From NCBI RefSeq assembly GCF_900231835.1, contig NZ_OCTN01000002.1:620001-684000 (forward strand): a DNA stretch of 64,000 nucleotides. Direction: 5' to 3'. This document shows, in pieces, positions 27,168-36,701 of the stretch. Made by a program: the position numbers and the translations under genes. This stretch comes from Pontivivens marinum. Its GTDB lineage: Bacteria > Pseudomonadota > Alphaproteobacteria > Rhodobacterales > Rhodobacteraceae. The notes beneath the pieces were generated by a model. That model did not search any database. It worked only from the letters and a program-made list of their open reading frames with translations, and had not been told where the DNA came from. Positions within the stretch are counted from its first letter, which is position 1; each line of letters begins with the position of its first letter.

Positions 27168-27710
27168 CTAGGTCTCTCAATTCAGTGCATGGGTGCGTCG
27201 CATTTCCAGCGATTGACGATCATGTATTGGTACGGTCGGCCGAATGTTTTCCGGCGCATTGATGGTGAGAATCTCTTTGCTCACCCCAGGGTTGTGGAGG
27301 TTGCGCTCGGGATAACAGCGAAATTGCGGCTGGTGCATGCGGATTGCCGTAATTTTTTTCTCCGCCATTTCTCACGACAGAATGCTGGTGCCAAGTCGTG
27401 CAAAATTACTGCCTCGAATGGTCGGAATTGTCGCTGAACTTGGATGCGGTAAGCAATTGTGTATACTAGTATTTAGTTGCAAAAATTCGCCCAAAATCCA
27501 GGGGCAAAATAGGGAGAAATGCCGCTGGGATCACGCCGTAACCAAACGGCCTAGACCCTTGTTGAGGCTCACTAATTTTCGCCAAAATGGCACTCAGAAT
27601 AACAACATTTTACATATTTATGTTGACCTCAAACAAATAATAACACTTGAGTACGGCATCACGATTGACGGCGGATTGAACCGCTGCGGCACATATCTAG
27701 GGAGACGAAA
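27168..27710. other. 543-base intergenic region upstream of the first TRAP operon
   Basis: No convincing gene is present. The right half is AT-rich and promoter-like. It carries ATACTAGTAT, a perfect 10-base palindrome at 27463-27472, and a TTGACC at about 27622. The left half may hold the promoter of the sulfatase gene. The short open frames here have no family features. Confidence 0.6.
27458..27472. promoter_or_regulatory. Candidate GntR-type operator upstream of TRAP operon 1
   Basis: The sequence TTGTGTATACTAGTAT contains the GTATAC core typical of FadR/VanR-type GntR sites and an overlapping ATACTAGTAT palindrome. It lies ~240 bases upstream of dctP, and a FadR-type regulator gene follows the operon. 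A related TATTAGTAT motif lies upstream of TRAP operon 2 near 36527. Both assignments are tentative. Confidence 0.35.
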
Positions 27711-28700
27711 ATGACATTTATGAAGACCACCACGACTCTGCTTAAGGGCGCGACCCTTGCAGCTCTTTTGACCGGTGCAGCCAGCGCACAAACTACCCTG
27801 CGCGGCGCCAGTATGTTCGACAATGACCACGCATTCACCAAAACGATGGTGCGTTTCGCAGAACTGGTTGAGGAAAATTATGACGGTGAGGTTGAGTTCG
27901 ACCTGCGCCTGAATGGTGAGCTGGGCGTAGAGTCCGATTACGTCACTTACCTGAACCAGGGCGTGGCCATCGACTACACTATCATGGCACCGTCCAACAT
28001 GGCGCGCTTCTCGCCCTCGATCCCGCTGATGGACATGCCGTTCCTGTTCCGCGATCTGGATCACTGGAATGCGGTTCTGTCCAGCGACGCGCTTGCCCCG
28101 CTGGAGGCTGAGCTGCTTGAAACCGCTGATATCGTAATCCTCGGCTATACAGGTGGCGGCGTGCGCAACCTGGTTTCGTCCGAGCCGATTGCGAATCTGG
28201 ACGAGTTGAACGGCCACCGCATGCGGGTTATGGGTGCCCCAATTCAGGCGCAAATCTTTGCAGCGTTGACGGCGGCCCCATCCGCGATTTCGTACAGCGA
28301 AGTTTACAACGCGATCCAGACCGGCGTTATTGCTGGTTTCGAGAACGAAGCAGCCTCGATCCAGAACCTGAAGTTCTATGAAGTTGCCCCCTACGTGACC
28401 CTGACACGTCACACCATCACCGTGCGCCCAATCGTGATGAGCGGTAAGACATATCGCGACCTGCCAGCCGACTTGCAGGAAGCGGTTATGGCTGCTGGTA
28501 GCGAGGCAGGTGCCTTTGGCCGCGCGCTGGAATCCGGCGAAGATGGTGAGAAGTTGCAGGAAATGATCGATGCGGGTCAGGTCTTCGTTAACGAGTTCGA
28601 GGGACGTGAAGCACTGCTCGAAATGGTTGTTCCGGTACAGGACGCCTATGCGGCCGAACTGGGCGCGACCGAGCTGCTCGAATCCATCCGTGGCATGTAA
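27711..28700 (+). CDS. dctP: TRAP transporter solute-binding protein (DctP), operon 1
   Basis: This 329-residue periplasmic DctP-family binding protein has a signal peptide cut near AASA-QTT. Family blocks are LRGASMFDNDHAFTKTMVRFAELV, LNGELGVESDYVTYLNQGV, MPFLFRDLDHWNAV and EVYNAIQTGVIAGFENE. The Arg in GHRMRVMGAP corresponds to the conserved carboxylate-binding arginine region. AGGGAG lies before the ATG. With the following dctQ and dctM genes it forms a complete sodium-driven tripartite transporter for an organic acid or similar carboxylated compound. The ligand is not known. Confidence 0.93.
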   Translation: MTFMKTTTTLLKGATLAALLTGAASAQTTLRGASMFDNDHAFTKTMVRFAELVEENYDGEVEFDLRLNGELGVESDYVTYLNQGVAIDYTIMAPSNMARFSPSIPLMDMPFLFRDLDHWNAVLSSDALAPLEAELLETADIVILGYTGGGVRNLVSSEPIANLDELNGHRMRVMGAPIQAQIFAALTAAPSAISYSEVYNAIQTGVIAGFENEAASIQNLKFYEVAPYVTLTRHTITVRPIVMSGKTYRDLPADLQEAVMAAGSEAGAFGRALESGEDGEKLQEMIDAGQVFVNEFEGREALLEMVVPVQDAYAAELGATELLESIRGM

Positions 28701-28782
28701 TCGCCGATGAGTGTGCGGTCCCTGCCAGCGGGTAGGGACCGTATTTCTGTTGCGGGCTGCGGCCCATTTCAATTCAGGTGGT

Positions 28783-29280
28783 ATGGCCGTGGGCTATATA
28801 CTCGAGACCTTTTGCAAGGCGCTGCGCGTTCTGCTGGGTGTGTTGGTCGGCTCGCTGGCCATTCCCGTCGCGATGCAGGTTATTTCCCGCTACACGGATC
28901 TGATCCCTGTCTACTTGTGGACCGAGGAACTCTCGACTTTCATCTTCGTCTGGGTGGTGATGATCGGGTCCATGGTGGCGGTTTGGGACGGCACCCATTT
29001 CGATGTGCAGGTCATACCGGATGCCCGTAATCCCCTGATGCTGCTGATCCAAAAGGGTGTTGTGCTGGTGCTGATTGCGATCTTTGCATTGCTGTTCGCA
29101 TGGTACGGCATTGATTACGCCGAATTTGGCGGCATCCAACGATCCGTGATGATGCGCGCCAATCTGATGGTGACCTATATTTCCGTACCAATCGCAGGCG
29201 TCGTGTGGACCGTTTTCGCGCTGTACCGCCTATATGAGCTGATCGCTATTTATCGTAATACAAAGGGAGCGGAGGCATGA
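28783..29280 (+). CDS. dctQ: TRAP transporter small permease (DctQ), operon 1
   Basis: This 165-residue four-helix membrane protein is the small subunit of the TRAP transporter. Landmarks are VISRYTDLIPVYLWTEELSTFIFVW and the motif IGSMVAVWDGTHF. An open frame begins at 28711, but the ATG at 28783 has AGGTGG before it and gives the right family length. It overlaps the dctM start by 4 bases. Confidence 0.9.
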   Translation: MAVGYILETFCKALRVLLGVLVGSLAIPVAMQVISRYTDLIPVYLWTEELSTFIFVWVVMIGSMVAVWDGTHFDVQVIPDARNPLMLLIQKGVVLVLIAIFALLFAWYGIDYAEFGGIQRSVMMRANLMVTYISVPIAGVVWTVFALYRLYELIAIYRNTKGAEA

Positions 29281-30587
29281 TTATCTCTACCGTTATGGCC
29301 TGCGCAATTCTGGTTGGCGGGTTTATCGCGCTGGTTTTGATCCGCGTGCCGGTAGCATTCGCGCTGGGTATTGCGACCCTGCCGATCGTGGTTCTGGATG
29401 TCCGGCTGACGCCGTTTATCGTGATGGACCGGATGTTCCAGTCCTATAACTCGTTTATTTTGCTGGCGGTTCCGTTTTTCCTGCTGGCGGCAAACCTGAT
29501 GAATTCGGGTAAGATTACCGACAGATTGATTGAGCTGGCCCGTGTCCTAACCGGCTGGATGCCGGGCGGTTTGGGTCATGTGAACGTGGCTGTGTCGATG
29601 CTGTTTGCAGGTATCTCCGGCTCCTCCACCGCTGATGCGGCGGGGTGTGGTAAAATCCTGATCCCCGCAATGGTTAAGGAGGGATATGACACCCGCTTTG
29701 CCGTGGCGATTACGGCCTGTTCGTCCGTGATGGGGGTGATTATCCCGCCCTCGATCCTGATGGTTGTCTGGGGCGGGGTTATGCAAATCTCCGTCGGGGC
29801 GCTGTTTTTGGCGGGTGCATTGCCTGGGCTGCTGATCGGTCTGGCGCTGATGGGCACGGTGTATGGTTATGCCAAGGTTTATGGCTATCCCACGGCGGGC
29901 CGTCCTGATCTGGGCGAATTTTGGCGCGCGTTCAAGGGCGCTGCACTGGCCATGTTAACACCAATGTTGGTGATTGGCGGTATCGTTGGCGGTATCGTTA
30001 CCCCAACGGAAAGCGCGATTATCGCGGCGGCCTATGCATTGTTCCTAGGCATGTTTGTCTATCGCACGGTCAGTGTGCGTGATCTGGGTGGCATTTTGTA
30101 CGAGACGGGGCGCTTTGCCTCAATCTCTCTGTTCGCCATTGGAACGGCGTCTGCCTTCGGCTGGATGTTGGCGTTTTTCAACGTGCCGCGCCTGATTGTG
30201 GATGTGATGACCAGTGCACATCTGGGGCCATTTGGCACGGCGCTGATTATTGCCTTCCTGTTCCTGTTTTTCGGCCTGTTCATTGATGCGATCCCGACGA
30301 TTATCATCCTAGGCACGGTGCTAATGCCGGTTGCGGCGGCGGCGGATATTCATCCGGTGGTGTTTGCGATTATCGGTATCGTCTCGCTGGCCTTTGGACT
30401 GGTCACGCCGCCCTATGGGCTGTGTTTGTTGATATCAGCGGCGATTGGTGGGGTGAATGTGGTGCAAGTGCTGCGGGATGTGGTGATTATCCTGATTCCG
30501 ATGCTGGTGATCCTGATCCTGATCATTCTGTTCCCCGAAATGGTGCTGTGGTTGCCCAAGGCGATCATGCCGGACTCGTTCAGGTAA
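29277..30587 (+). CDS. dctM: TRAP transporter large permease (DctM), operon 1
   Basis: This 436-residue membrane protein is the large transport subunit of the TRAP system, with about 12 segments. Typical blocks are FILLAVPFFLLAANLMNSG, MPGGLGHVNVAVSMLFAGIS, SSTADAAGCGKILIPAM and FGLVTPPYGLCLLI. The ATG overlaps the dctQ stop (ATGA). A strong terminator follows at 30640. Confidence 0.95.
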   Translation: MIISTVMACAILVGGFIALVLIRVPVAFALGIATLPIVVLDVRLTPFIVMDRMFQSYNSFILLAVPFFLLAANLMNSGKITDRLIELARVLTGWMPGGLGHVNVAVSMLFAGISGSSTADAAGCGKILIPAMVKEGYDTRFAVAITACSSVMGVIIPPSILMVVWGGVMQISVGALFLAGALPGLLIGLALMGTVYGYAKVYGYPTAGRPDLGEFWRAFKGAALAMLTPMLVIGGIVGGIVTPTESAIIAAAYALFLGMFVYRTVSVRDLGGILYETGRFASISLFAIGTASAFGWMLAFFNVPRLIVDVMTSAHLGPFGTALIIAFLFLFFGLFIDAIPTIIILGTVLMPVAAAADIHPVVFAIIGIVSLAFGLVTPPYGLCLLISAAIGGVNVVQVLRDVVIILIPMLVILILIILFPEMVLWLPKAIMPDSFR

Positions 30588-30639
30588 GAGCAGCGCGGGA
30601 TGTTTGGGCCACCATTGCCCGCGCGATCTGACCTAAACG

Positions 30640-30676
30640 AAACGCCCGCTCACAGGTTTTCTGTGGGTGGGCGTTT
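30640..30676 (+). terminator. Rho-independent terminator after TRAP operon 1
   Basis: A 16-base stem, AAACGCCCGCTCACAG with CTGTGGGTGGGCGTTT, encloses a 5-base loop and runs into a T-rich tail. It is about 50 bases after dctM and also lies before the convergent GntR gene, so it may act both ways. Confidence 0.92.
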
Positions 30677-30691
30677 TAATTTGGAGGGGGC

Positions 30692-31420
30692 TTAGAGCGT
30701 GCCGTCAAAAATCCGTTTGCGCGCATTCTCGATATGCGCCCGCATCGCGGTTCGGGCTGCATTTTGATCCTGATTTCGCAACGCTTCGAAGATCGCGTAA
30801 TGCTCCGCCTGTACCAATGCGAGGCGGTCATGCGTCTTGGTCAGGGACAGGCTGCGCGTCAGGTTCATGCCGGTGGTGATGTTTTGCGTCATGGAGGTGC
30901 GGGCGGTTACGAAATACTGATTATCTGACGCCCCGCAGATTACGGCGTGGAATGCCTCATCCGCATCAACGCCCAATTCCCCCGCTGCTATGCAGCGATC
31001 CAGTTCCTGTAACGCGTCGCGCATGCGCGTTATATCGGCATCCGAGCGTCGTTTCGCGGCCAGAAAGGCGGCCTCACCCTCAACTGCGGCGCGAAACTCA
31101 AAGGTGCGCTGGATATCGGCAATTGATCCGATAGGGGCAAAGTCCAGCACCGCGCCATCAGGGCGACGCATCACATAGGAGCCGGAGCCCTGACGTGAGA
31201 CGATCACCTCATCCTCGCGCAGTTGCTTTAACGCTTGGCGTAGTACGGGGCGCGACATCTGGAATTGCTGGCTCAGCTTGTGTTCAGTGGGCAACTTGCC
31301 ACCGACGGGGATCGTGCCATCGACGATCATTGACAAAATCCGCTCATAGGCCTGATCGGCAAGGGTCCGGTCACGACCGCCAACATCGTTTTCAAAAGTG
31401 CTGGCGGGATTGTCGCGCAT
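30692..31420 (-). CDS. GntR family regulator (FadR/FCD subfamily)
   Basis: This ~242-residue regulator has an N-terminal winged helix (LPTEHKLSQQFQMSRPVLRQAL, landmark residues ~40-61) and a C-terminal FCD ligand-binding domain. The metal-binding pattern is DADEAFHAVICG, EHYAIFEALRNQD and MRAHIENARKRIF. The frame opens upstream to 31477, but the ATG at 31420 has AAAGGCAG before it. It is convergent with TRAP operon 1 and probably senses the transported carboxylate or a product. Target promoters may be those of one or both TRAP operons. Confidence 0.9.
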   Translation of the reverse strand: MRDNPASTFENDVGGRDRTLADQAYERILSMIVDGTIPVGGKLPTEHKLSQQFQMSRPVLRQALKQLREDEVIVSRQGSGSYVMRRPDGAVLDFAPIGSIADIQRTFEFRAAVEGEAAFLAAKRRSDADITRMRDALQELDRCIAAGELGVDADEAFHAVICGASDNQYFVTARTSMTQNITTGMNLTRSLSLTKTHDRLALVQAEHYAIFEALRNQDQNAARTAMRAHIENARKRIFDGTL

Positions 31421-31540
31421 GGGTCTGCCTTTGATGCTTATTAGCTGCGGGAGGTGTTGTGATGCACATGCCAGCATTTGTAATATTTTGTAAAATTCTG
31501 GTCGGGATTGTCAATGCGCTGACGCGGCGGTCAGAAACGA

Positions 31541-31570
31541 AAAAGCACCCCTGCGATGAGGGGTGCTTTT
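31541..31570 (-). terminator. Terminator after the phytase-esterase-like gene
   Basis: A perfect 12-base stem AAAAGCACCCCT / AGGGGTGCTTTT with a 6-base GCGATG loop lies 35 bases after the gene's stop. A/T-rich stem ends allow it to work in either direction. Confidence 0.92.
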
Positions 31571-31605
31571 GGCAATCTATTCGCCCCCGCTAGGGAGCAG
31601 GGTGA

Positions 31606-33768
31606 TTACATTTCACCAAGGTTCAGGAACAATGTCTCGCCTGAGCTGTCATCAACACCGTCATTATCGGTGACGATCCATGCATTGCCATCGGCGTCAA
31701 AGGCCATGCCCTCGATCTTATCCACGACATAACCGCCGGTGGCGGACAGGGCGGGGATCAGGTCCAGAACAACTTCGTGGCTGACGACCGGCAGTTCGCT
31801 ACCCAACGGGGCGGCGACCATTTCGGACATTGGCACGCGGGTAATCAGCTTGGTCACGGCATTATCGCCGATCTGGTTGTCACGTTCGATCAGGTAAACG
31901 TAATCACCATGGGCAACAATTTCCGACAGGCCAACCCAGCCGGTTTCGGGGACCGTACGCTCGTACAACACCGCGCCCCACTCCTCGGTCTCCAGATCGT
32001 AGGAGACCAGCTTGACCATATTATCCGCATCATCAGCCCAGTTGCGCTGGATCGCGATCCACAGCTGCGACCCGATCATGGTGATGCCTTCGGAGCCGAA
32101 GCGCGCCTCGACCGCCAGCAATTCAGCGGGGAAGGGGATTTCGGTCGTGATCTCACCCTCGGCATCAACGTGGTAGATGCCGTGCGGGATCATACGGTCG
32201 GTGCGTCCCTCGGAGGCGATCCAGAATCCGCCCTCACCATCGGTGGTGATGCCTTCCATATCCAGCTTTTGCGCAGGATGACCGCCACGGGTGACGGGCA
32301 GGGCATCGGTGATGCGGGCCGGTGTCTGCGTCGCGTCGATGGTAAAGATCGTGGGCTGATAGCCATAGAAGCTATCGTTCACGGCGTAGAACGTACCGTT
32401 CTGCTCAGGATCAGCCGCCAAACCGGACAGCGCGGACCAGCCGATCAGCTCATCCGCACCGGCAGAGGTCAGGTGCGGATAGCTCGCCGCGCCCTCAGCA
32501 AATTCAAACAGCATAACATGGCTGCGTGCGCCGCCATCCTCGGCTAAATCGGCCTCGTTCGCGGTGACCAGCAGGTTGCGCGACGGGATCGCAACAGCGC
32601 CCTCGGGTGCAACGCCCGATGGCAGCAGCTGGGTCAGAACTGGGTTGGTCGGGTCAGTCACGTCGTAAACGCCAACCAGCGAACCACGCTCGGACAGGAT
32701 GAACACCATTGGGGTGCCGTTGATGGTGGCGAATTCCATGCCCTCGGGCTCACCACCCTTGGCGTCGGAGCGTTTGTCGGGGTAGTGGCCTGCTTCGATC
32801 ACTGCATATTCGAACGAGGTGCCGCTGTCCCAAACCAGCGTGCCATCCTTATGGAACACGGACCAGCCGCGGGTACCGCCGTCCATATCGCCCTCGTTGG
32901 CCATGGCGAGATAGGTGTCATCGATCCATTGCACGCCGTCCGGCTCACGCGCGATGTCGGAACGGGATTCGGTGAAGATCATCGCTGCGCGCTCATCCGT
33001 GGCGTCAATGCCGGTCAGATCAACGGTGCCTGCGGAGAAATGGCTGATGACAGCCGCGTCACGATCCAGAACAACGATGTGGTTGTTTTCCTGCATGGTA
33101 ACAACAACTTCGCCTAAATCGTTGATGTCAACAAATTCAGGCTCTGGATCATCTGCGCCGATTTCAGCCAGACCGGTTACTTCGGCAAAGCGGATGGTGT
33201 CGCAGACCAGCACGCCATCTGCATCCAGATCGATCAGGGCGACGGTGCCACCGGGCATCTGGCCGATACGGCCGTCGCCTGCATCCTCGTCCCGCTCGTT
33301 TTCAATCGCGATGGCGATGAACGAGCCGTCCTTGGCGACTGCGGTGCTGTCGGGCTGACCGGCCAGATCGCAGCGCGCTGTCTCGCCCATCGTGTCGATG
33401 GCGAAGGAGGCGGCGAAGCCGGACGGGGCGGAATAGCTCTCGGACGTATTCACGCCTGCGATTACGCTGTTGCCCACGGCGGACACGGCAGTCGGCTCAC
33501 CGTCCATGGTGATTGTGCCCAGCGGTGCAGGGTTGGCCGCGTCGGTAATGTCGATAAAGCCGATCACACCCAGCGGGCTGTCGGAATAGATCAGCGTCAT
33601 GCCGTCGCCCGACGCGGTAATGATCTCGGACGAGGTTTCCGCTGCGCCATCGGAATTCGACGCAACAGGGAAGGACGCGATGCGGTTAAACGACATTTCC
33701 TGTGCCGTTACAGCCGTTGCCGCAAACAGCGCCAGCGCCGAGGTCAAGCCAAGATTAGCGATTTTCAT
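31606..33768 (-). CDS. Secreted phytase-esterase-like / beta-propeller protein
   Basis: This ~720-residue exported protein has a Sec signal peptide ending near AVTAQ. The N-terminal half (residues ~25-400) has repeat-like propeller strands (GFIDITDAANPAPLGTI, VYDVTDPTNPVLTQLLPSG) of the LVIVD/choice-of-anchor-I type. The C-terminal half carries the 'esterase-like activity of phytase' pattern, including SALSGLAADPEQNGTFYAVND, KLDMEGITTDGEGGFWIASE and KIEGMAFDADGNAWIVTDND. The start at 33768 has AAAGGAAA upstream; an earlier in-frame ATG is weaker. Such proteins are linked to phosphate-ester hydrolysis in the periplasm. The catalytic role is unproven. Confidence 0.85.
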   Translation of the reverse strand: MKIANLGLTSALALFAATAVTAQEMSFNRIASFPVASNSDGAAETSSEIITASGDGMTLIYSDSPLGVIGFIDITDAANPAPLGTITMDGEPTAVSAVGNSVIAGVNTSESYSAPSGFAASFAIDTMGETARCDLAGQPDSTAVAKDGSFIAIAIENERDEDAGDGRIGQMPGGTVALIDLDADGVLVCDTIRFAEVTGLAEIGADDPEPEFVDINDLGEVVVTMQENNHIVVLDRDAAVISHFSAGTVDLTGIDATDERAAMIFTESRSDIAREPDGVQWIDDTYLAMANEGDMDGGTRGWSVFHKDGTLVWDSGTSFEYAVIEAGHYPDKRSDAKGGEPEGMEFATINGTPMVFILSERGSLVGVYDVTDPTNPVLTQLLPSGVAPEGAVAIPSRNLLVTANEADLAEDGGARSHVMLFEFAEGAASYPHLTSAGADELIGWSALSGLAADPEQNGTFYAVNDSFYGYQPTIFTIDATQTPARITDALPVTRGGHPAQKLDMEGITTDGEGGFWIASEGRTDRMIPHGIYHVDAEGEITTEIPFPAELLAVEARFGSEGITMIGSQLWIAIQRNWADDADNMVKLVSYDLETEEWGAVLYERTVPETGWVGLSEIVAHGDYVYLIERDNQIGDNAVTKLITRVPMSEMVAAPLGSELPVVSHEVVLDLIPALSATGGYVVDKIEGMAFDADGNAWIVTDNDGVDDSSGETLFLNLGEM

Positions 33769-33981
33769 GTTCGTTTCCTTTGAGGGATAACCGGTTCCGC
33801 GTGGAACCAAGGACAAACACATTCACGTCGCCATAGATGGGTGCAGCCATGTGGGAAGGGGCTGTCATGTGCATAGTCGATCCCAGCGTGTGATGCGTCT
33901 GGGCGTAGGCCTATGCGGGGCCTGTATCAGTTTTGTGAAGCTGGTCGTGGCGGCGGGCCTGATGCGGCCCGCCAGTGGGGG

Positions 33982-34968
33982 TTACGCGCCCCAAGTTTGC
34001 CCGAACAGGCGCATCCAGTTCCTGCCGAGGATCTTGGCAATCCGCGCATCACTCCAGCCACGGCGCTGCATTTCGGCGGTCAGGGCGGGGAATTCGTTGT
34101 TGTGGCGGATGCCCTCAGGCTTACTGATCTTGGACGAGCCAAATTCGGTCAGGGTGCGGCCAGTGCCCTTATCCTTGTTCGCCCATAGCAACCATGGGCC
34201 GGGGCGGGCGCGGTTGTGGTTGAAGTCGGTGCCGATTGCGACGTGATCTTCACCCACCAAATCCAGCGTGTGCTGCATCGCGTCGATAACGTCGGCCACG
34301 GTGGCATCGTTTCCTGCGGCCAGACCGGGGGCGAATAGCGAGGTGCCGATCACGCCACCCTTTTCGGCGCAGGCCTTGAACACCTCATCGGGTTTGTTGC
34401 GAGGCACATCCTTTAGCGCACTGGGCAGGCAATGCGTGATGGCAACCGGCTTGCTGGAATAGGCGATGGTGTCCAGAGAGGTTTTGATGCCAACATGGCT
34501 GAGATCGATCAGGATGCCCGCCTGCGCCATGGCGTCCACTGCCTCACGCCCGAAACCTGTCAGGCCGCTATCGTTTTGCTCCAGATAGCCCGCGCCAAAG
34601 AAGTTCTGGGTATTGTAGGTCAACTGCATGATGTTGACGCCCAGATCCTTGAAAATCGCGAAATAGTCCAGGCGATCCTCGATCGGCGAAGTGTTTTGCC
34701 ATGCCAGCATGATGCCCACCTTGCCCTCGGCCTTGGCCCGCTCAATATCGGCGGTGGTGCGGATCAGCATGGCGATATCGGCGTTTTCCGCCAGTTTCTC
34801 GCGCCACATGGTGATGTACTCCATGCCGCCCTCGAAATTCTCCCATAAAACGGAGGACGCGGAGATCGCGGTGACGCCGCCGCTTTGTGCCTCCAGCAAA
34901 ATCTCGCGGTTGAAATCGGAGCTTTGCAGCGCGTCGATAATGATGGAATTTGTGTGCAGATCGGTCAT
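33982..34968 (-). CDS. M19-family (renal-type) dipeptidase homologue, divergent
   Basis: This 328-residue cytosolic TIM-barrel protein resembles membrane dipeptidase (M19). Later motifs are intact: GILIDLSHVGIKTSLD, VAITHCLPSALKDVPRN, VAIGTDFNHNRARPGPWL and ILGRNWMRLFGQTW. The usual N-terminal HxD metal motif is replaced by IIDALQSSDF, and the bridging Glu region reads GIMLAWQNTSP. It may therefore bind one metal, use other ligands or act on a non-peptide substrate. It starts 21 bases after the FMO gene on the same strand, indicating a shared operon. GAAGGA precedes the ATG. Confidence 0.85.
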   Translation of the reverse strand: MTDLHTNSIIIDALQSSDFNREILLEAQSGGVTAISASSVLWENFEGGMEYITMWREKLAENADIAMLIRTTADIERAKAEGKVGIMLAWQNTSPIEDRLDYFAIFKDLGVNIMQLTYNTQNFFGAGYLEQNDSGLTGFGREAVDAMAQAGILIDLSHVGIKTSLDTIAYSSKPVAITHCLPSALKDVPRNKPDEVFKACAEKGGVIGTSLFAPGLAAGNDATVADVIDAMQHTLDLVGEDHVAIGTDFNHNRARPGPWLLWANKDKGTGRTLTEFGSSKISKPEGIRHNNEFPALTAEMQRRGWSDARIAKILGRNWMRLFGQTWGA

Positions 34969-34989
34969 GGCGAATCCTTCGGGATCAGT

Positions 34990-36426
34990 TCAGCAGGCGG
35001 GGCTGTCGGGCAGCCAGATGTTGTCGGGCATGTCGGGAGTCTCGTAATCGTTGAACCGCGCCAGATGGATTTCGGCATCTTCGGCAAACAGTGAGCGGGT
35101 CAGCCCCGTGGCCAGACGGCGCGCACCCTCGGTTGAGGATGGAATGCCCGACGTGACCTTGCCGTGGGTGGGCGTCGCGGCAAAGGCAAAGCAGGTGACA
35201 TGCGCCAATGCAGGGCAGGTGCCGGCGACCTTCTCGGTAAAGGTGAAGTCCACGTCCAGATAGGGATAGGAGGCCAGCGACGGGTTGGTGGCGGCGGTCT
35301 GCGGTCCCATTACATCGCCCCATGTGCGAATATGCGGGGCAAAGGTGGCAAGCTCTGGCCGTTCCTCCATCGCGACGCCAAAACCGGTGGCGAAAATCGC
35401 GACATCCGCCTCTATCACGCGGTGGGGGGTGGTGATGCGCAGGGCGCCGTTGATCTCCTCAACCTTATCGACGGATGCGTTCACATGCAGGTGGGCGTTT
35501 TGGTGACGGATCACCCGCTTTACCGAATGTTTGGGCGGCGGCACGGGGGCGTGATCGCCTGCATCCATAATGGCCCATTTCGTGGAATCCGGCAGTGCGA
35601 CAAAGCCTGCGGCCATGCCGCGGGACGATGTGCCGCTGAATTTATCAACAGTGGGGATTTTGGGGCGACGCACCATCAGGTCCATCCGCGCGCAACCAGC
35701 CTCTAGCGCGGCGGCGGCATTATCCATGGCGGAGGCACCAGCCCCCACCACCACAACCCGTTTTCCGGTCAGCGTCGCCTCATCGAACTCATCGGCGGAA
35801 TGATAGACCAACCCCTTGGCAATGCCCTGCGCCGCAGCGGGCAGGCGGGGTGCGCCGATGGCGTCCAGACCTGTGGCGATCACAACGCGGCGGGCATAAT
35901 AGCTGCCGGTGGTTGTGGTCAGGCGCATCAACATGCCGTTCGGTGTTGCGATGGGAGTGATCGCCGTCACGTCGCAATCATTGACGATATCGGCATTGGT
36001 GACCTGCCGGTACCACAGCATATAGTCCATCCACATCGGACGGGGGGCCAGCCCCATATCCTGCCATGCTTGCGTGCCCCATTGCGCCTCGAACCACGCG
36101 CGGAAGGTTAGCGCCGGTACGCCCATGGCGGGGCCTGCTGTCTCCTTGGATGTGCGCAGGGTTTCCATCCGCGCATAGGTGATCCACGGTCCCTCACGTC
36201 CCTGCGGGGCGCGGTCGAACAGGCGCACATTGCTGATGCCCTCCATCCATAGGGCGGTGTTTGCGGCCAACCCGCATAGGCCCGCGCCGATAATCGCAAC
36301 ATCCAGTACCGGAGCGTCCTGCGGGCCGCGAACCTGCGGCAACCATGGCTTTGGCGGCAGATTGAGCAGCTCGAATTGACGCTTGAGATCCACCTCAAGC
36401 GAGGCAAGGCCGGTGGGTGATGTCAT
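34990..36426 (-). CDS. FAD/NADPH-dependent flavin monooxygenase-like protein
   Basis: This 478-residue cytosolic flavoprotein has the FAD-binding Rossmann motif GAGLCG at residues ~47-52 and a second, NADPH-type motif GAGASA at ~229-234. ATGFG near residue 350 is the linker typical of the FMO/Baeyer-Villiger superfamily. The strict FMO FxGxxxHxxxY/F block is not obvious; the closest region reads GLVYHSADEF. It heads an operon with the dipeptidase-like gene and is divergent from TRAP operon 2, so it may oxidise the compound imported by that transporter. GAGGA precedes the ATG. Confidence 0.87.
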   Translation of the reverse strand: MTSPTGLASLEVDLKRQFELLNLPPKPWLPQVRGPQDAPVLDVAIIGAGLCGLAANTALWMEGISNVRLFDRAPQGREGPWITYARMETLRTSKETAGPAMGVPALTFRAWFEAQWGTQAWQDMGLAPRPMWMDYMLWYRQVTNADIVNDCDVTAITPIATPNGMLMRLTTTTGSYYARRVVIATGLDAIGAPRLPAAAQGIAKGLVYHSADEFDEATLTGKRVVVVGAGASAMDNAAAALEAGCARMDLMVRRPKIPTVDKFSGTSSRGMAAGFVALPDSTKWAIMDAGDHAPVPPPKHSVKRVIRHQNAHLHVNASVDKVEEINGALRITTPHRVIEADVAIFATGFGVAMEERPELATFAPHIRTWGDVMGPQTAATNPSLASYPYLDVDFTFTEKVAGTCPALAHVTCFAFAATPTHGKVTSGIPSSTEGARRLATGLTRSLFAEDAEIHLARFNDYETPDMPDNIWLPDSPAC

Positions 36427-36701
36427 GATCGGGTCCTCAGCATAAATTCGCTCGGTGCCAGCAGTTTTGCAGTGAGGGGCACATTGCGCGCACCATGTTG
36501 CCTGCTAGGCGAGTTTTGGGGCTATGTATTAGTATGCAAACCCCTTGCGTAGAAGTTTTATTATTCGTTGTTGACATTATGATGCAACTATTATCCAAAT
36601 TACGTGTGGTAGCAACCCCAGAATATGGGATTGTAGAAATCGCTAAACGCCTTCCAGCCGCAGCGTCCAAACAGGCGCGTCCCGACAACAGGAGTTCCGC
36701 T

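Noticed and set aside
27618-28772. Long minus-strand frame (384 residues) opposite dctP
   Set aside because: It is antisense to a clear DctP gene with signal peptide and family motifs; its translation shows no domain.
31777-32547. Plus-strand frame (256 residues) inside the phytase-esterase-like gene
   Set aside because: It is opposite a long gene with a signal peptide and clear repeats; no motif.
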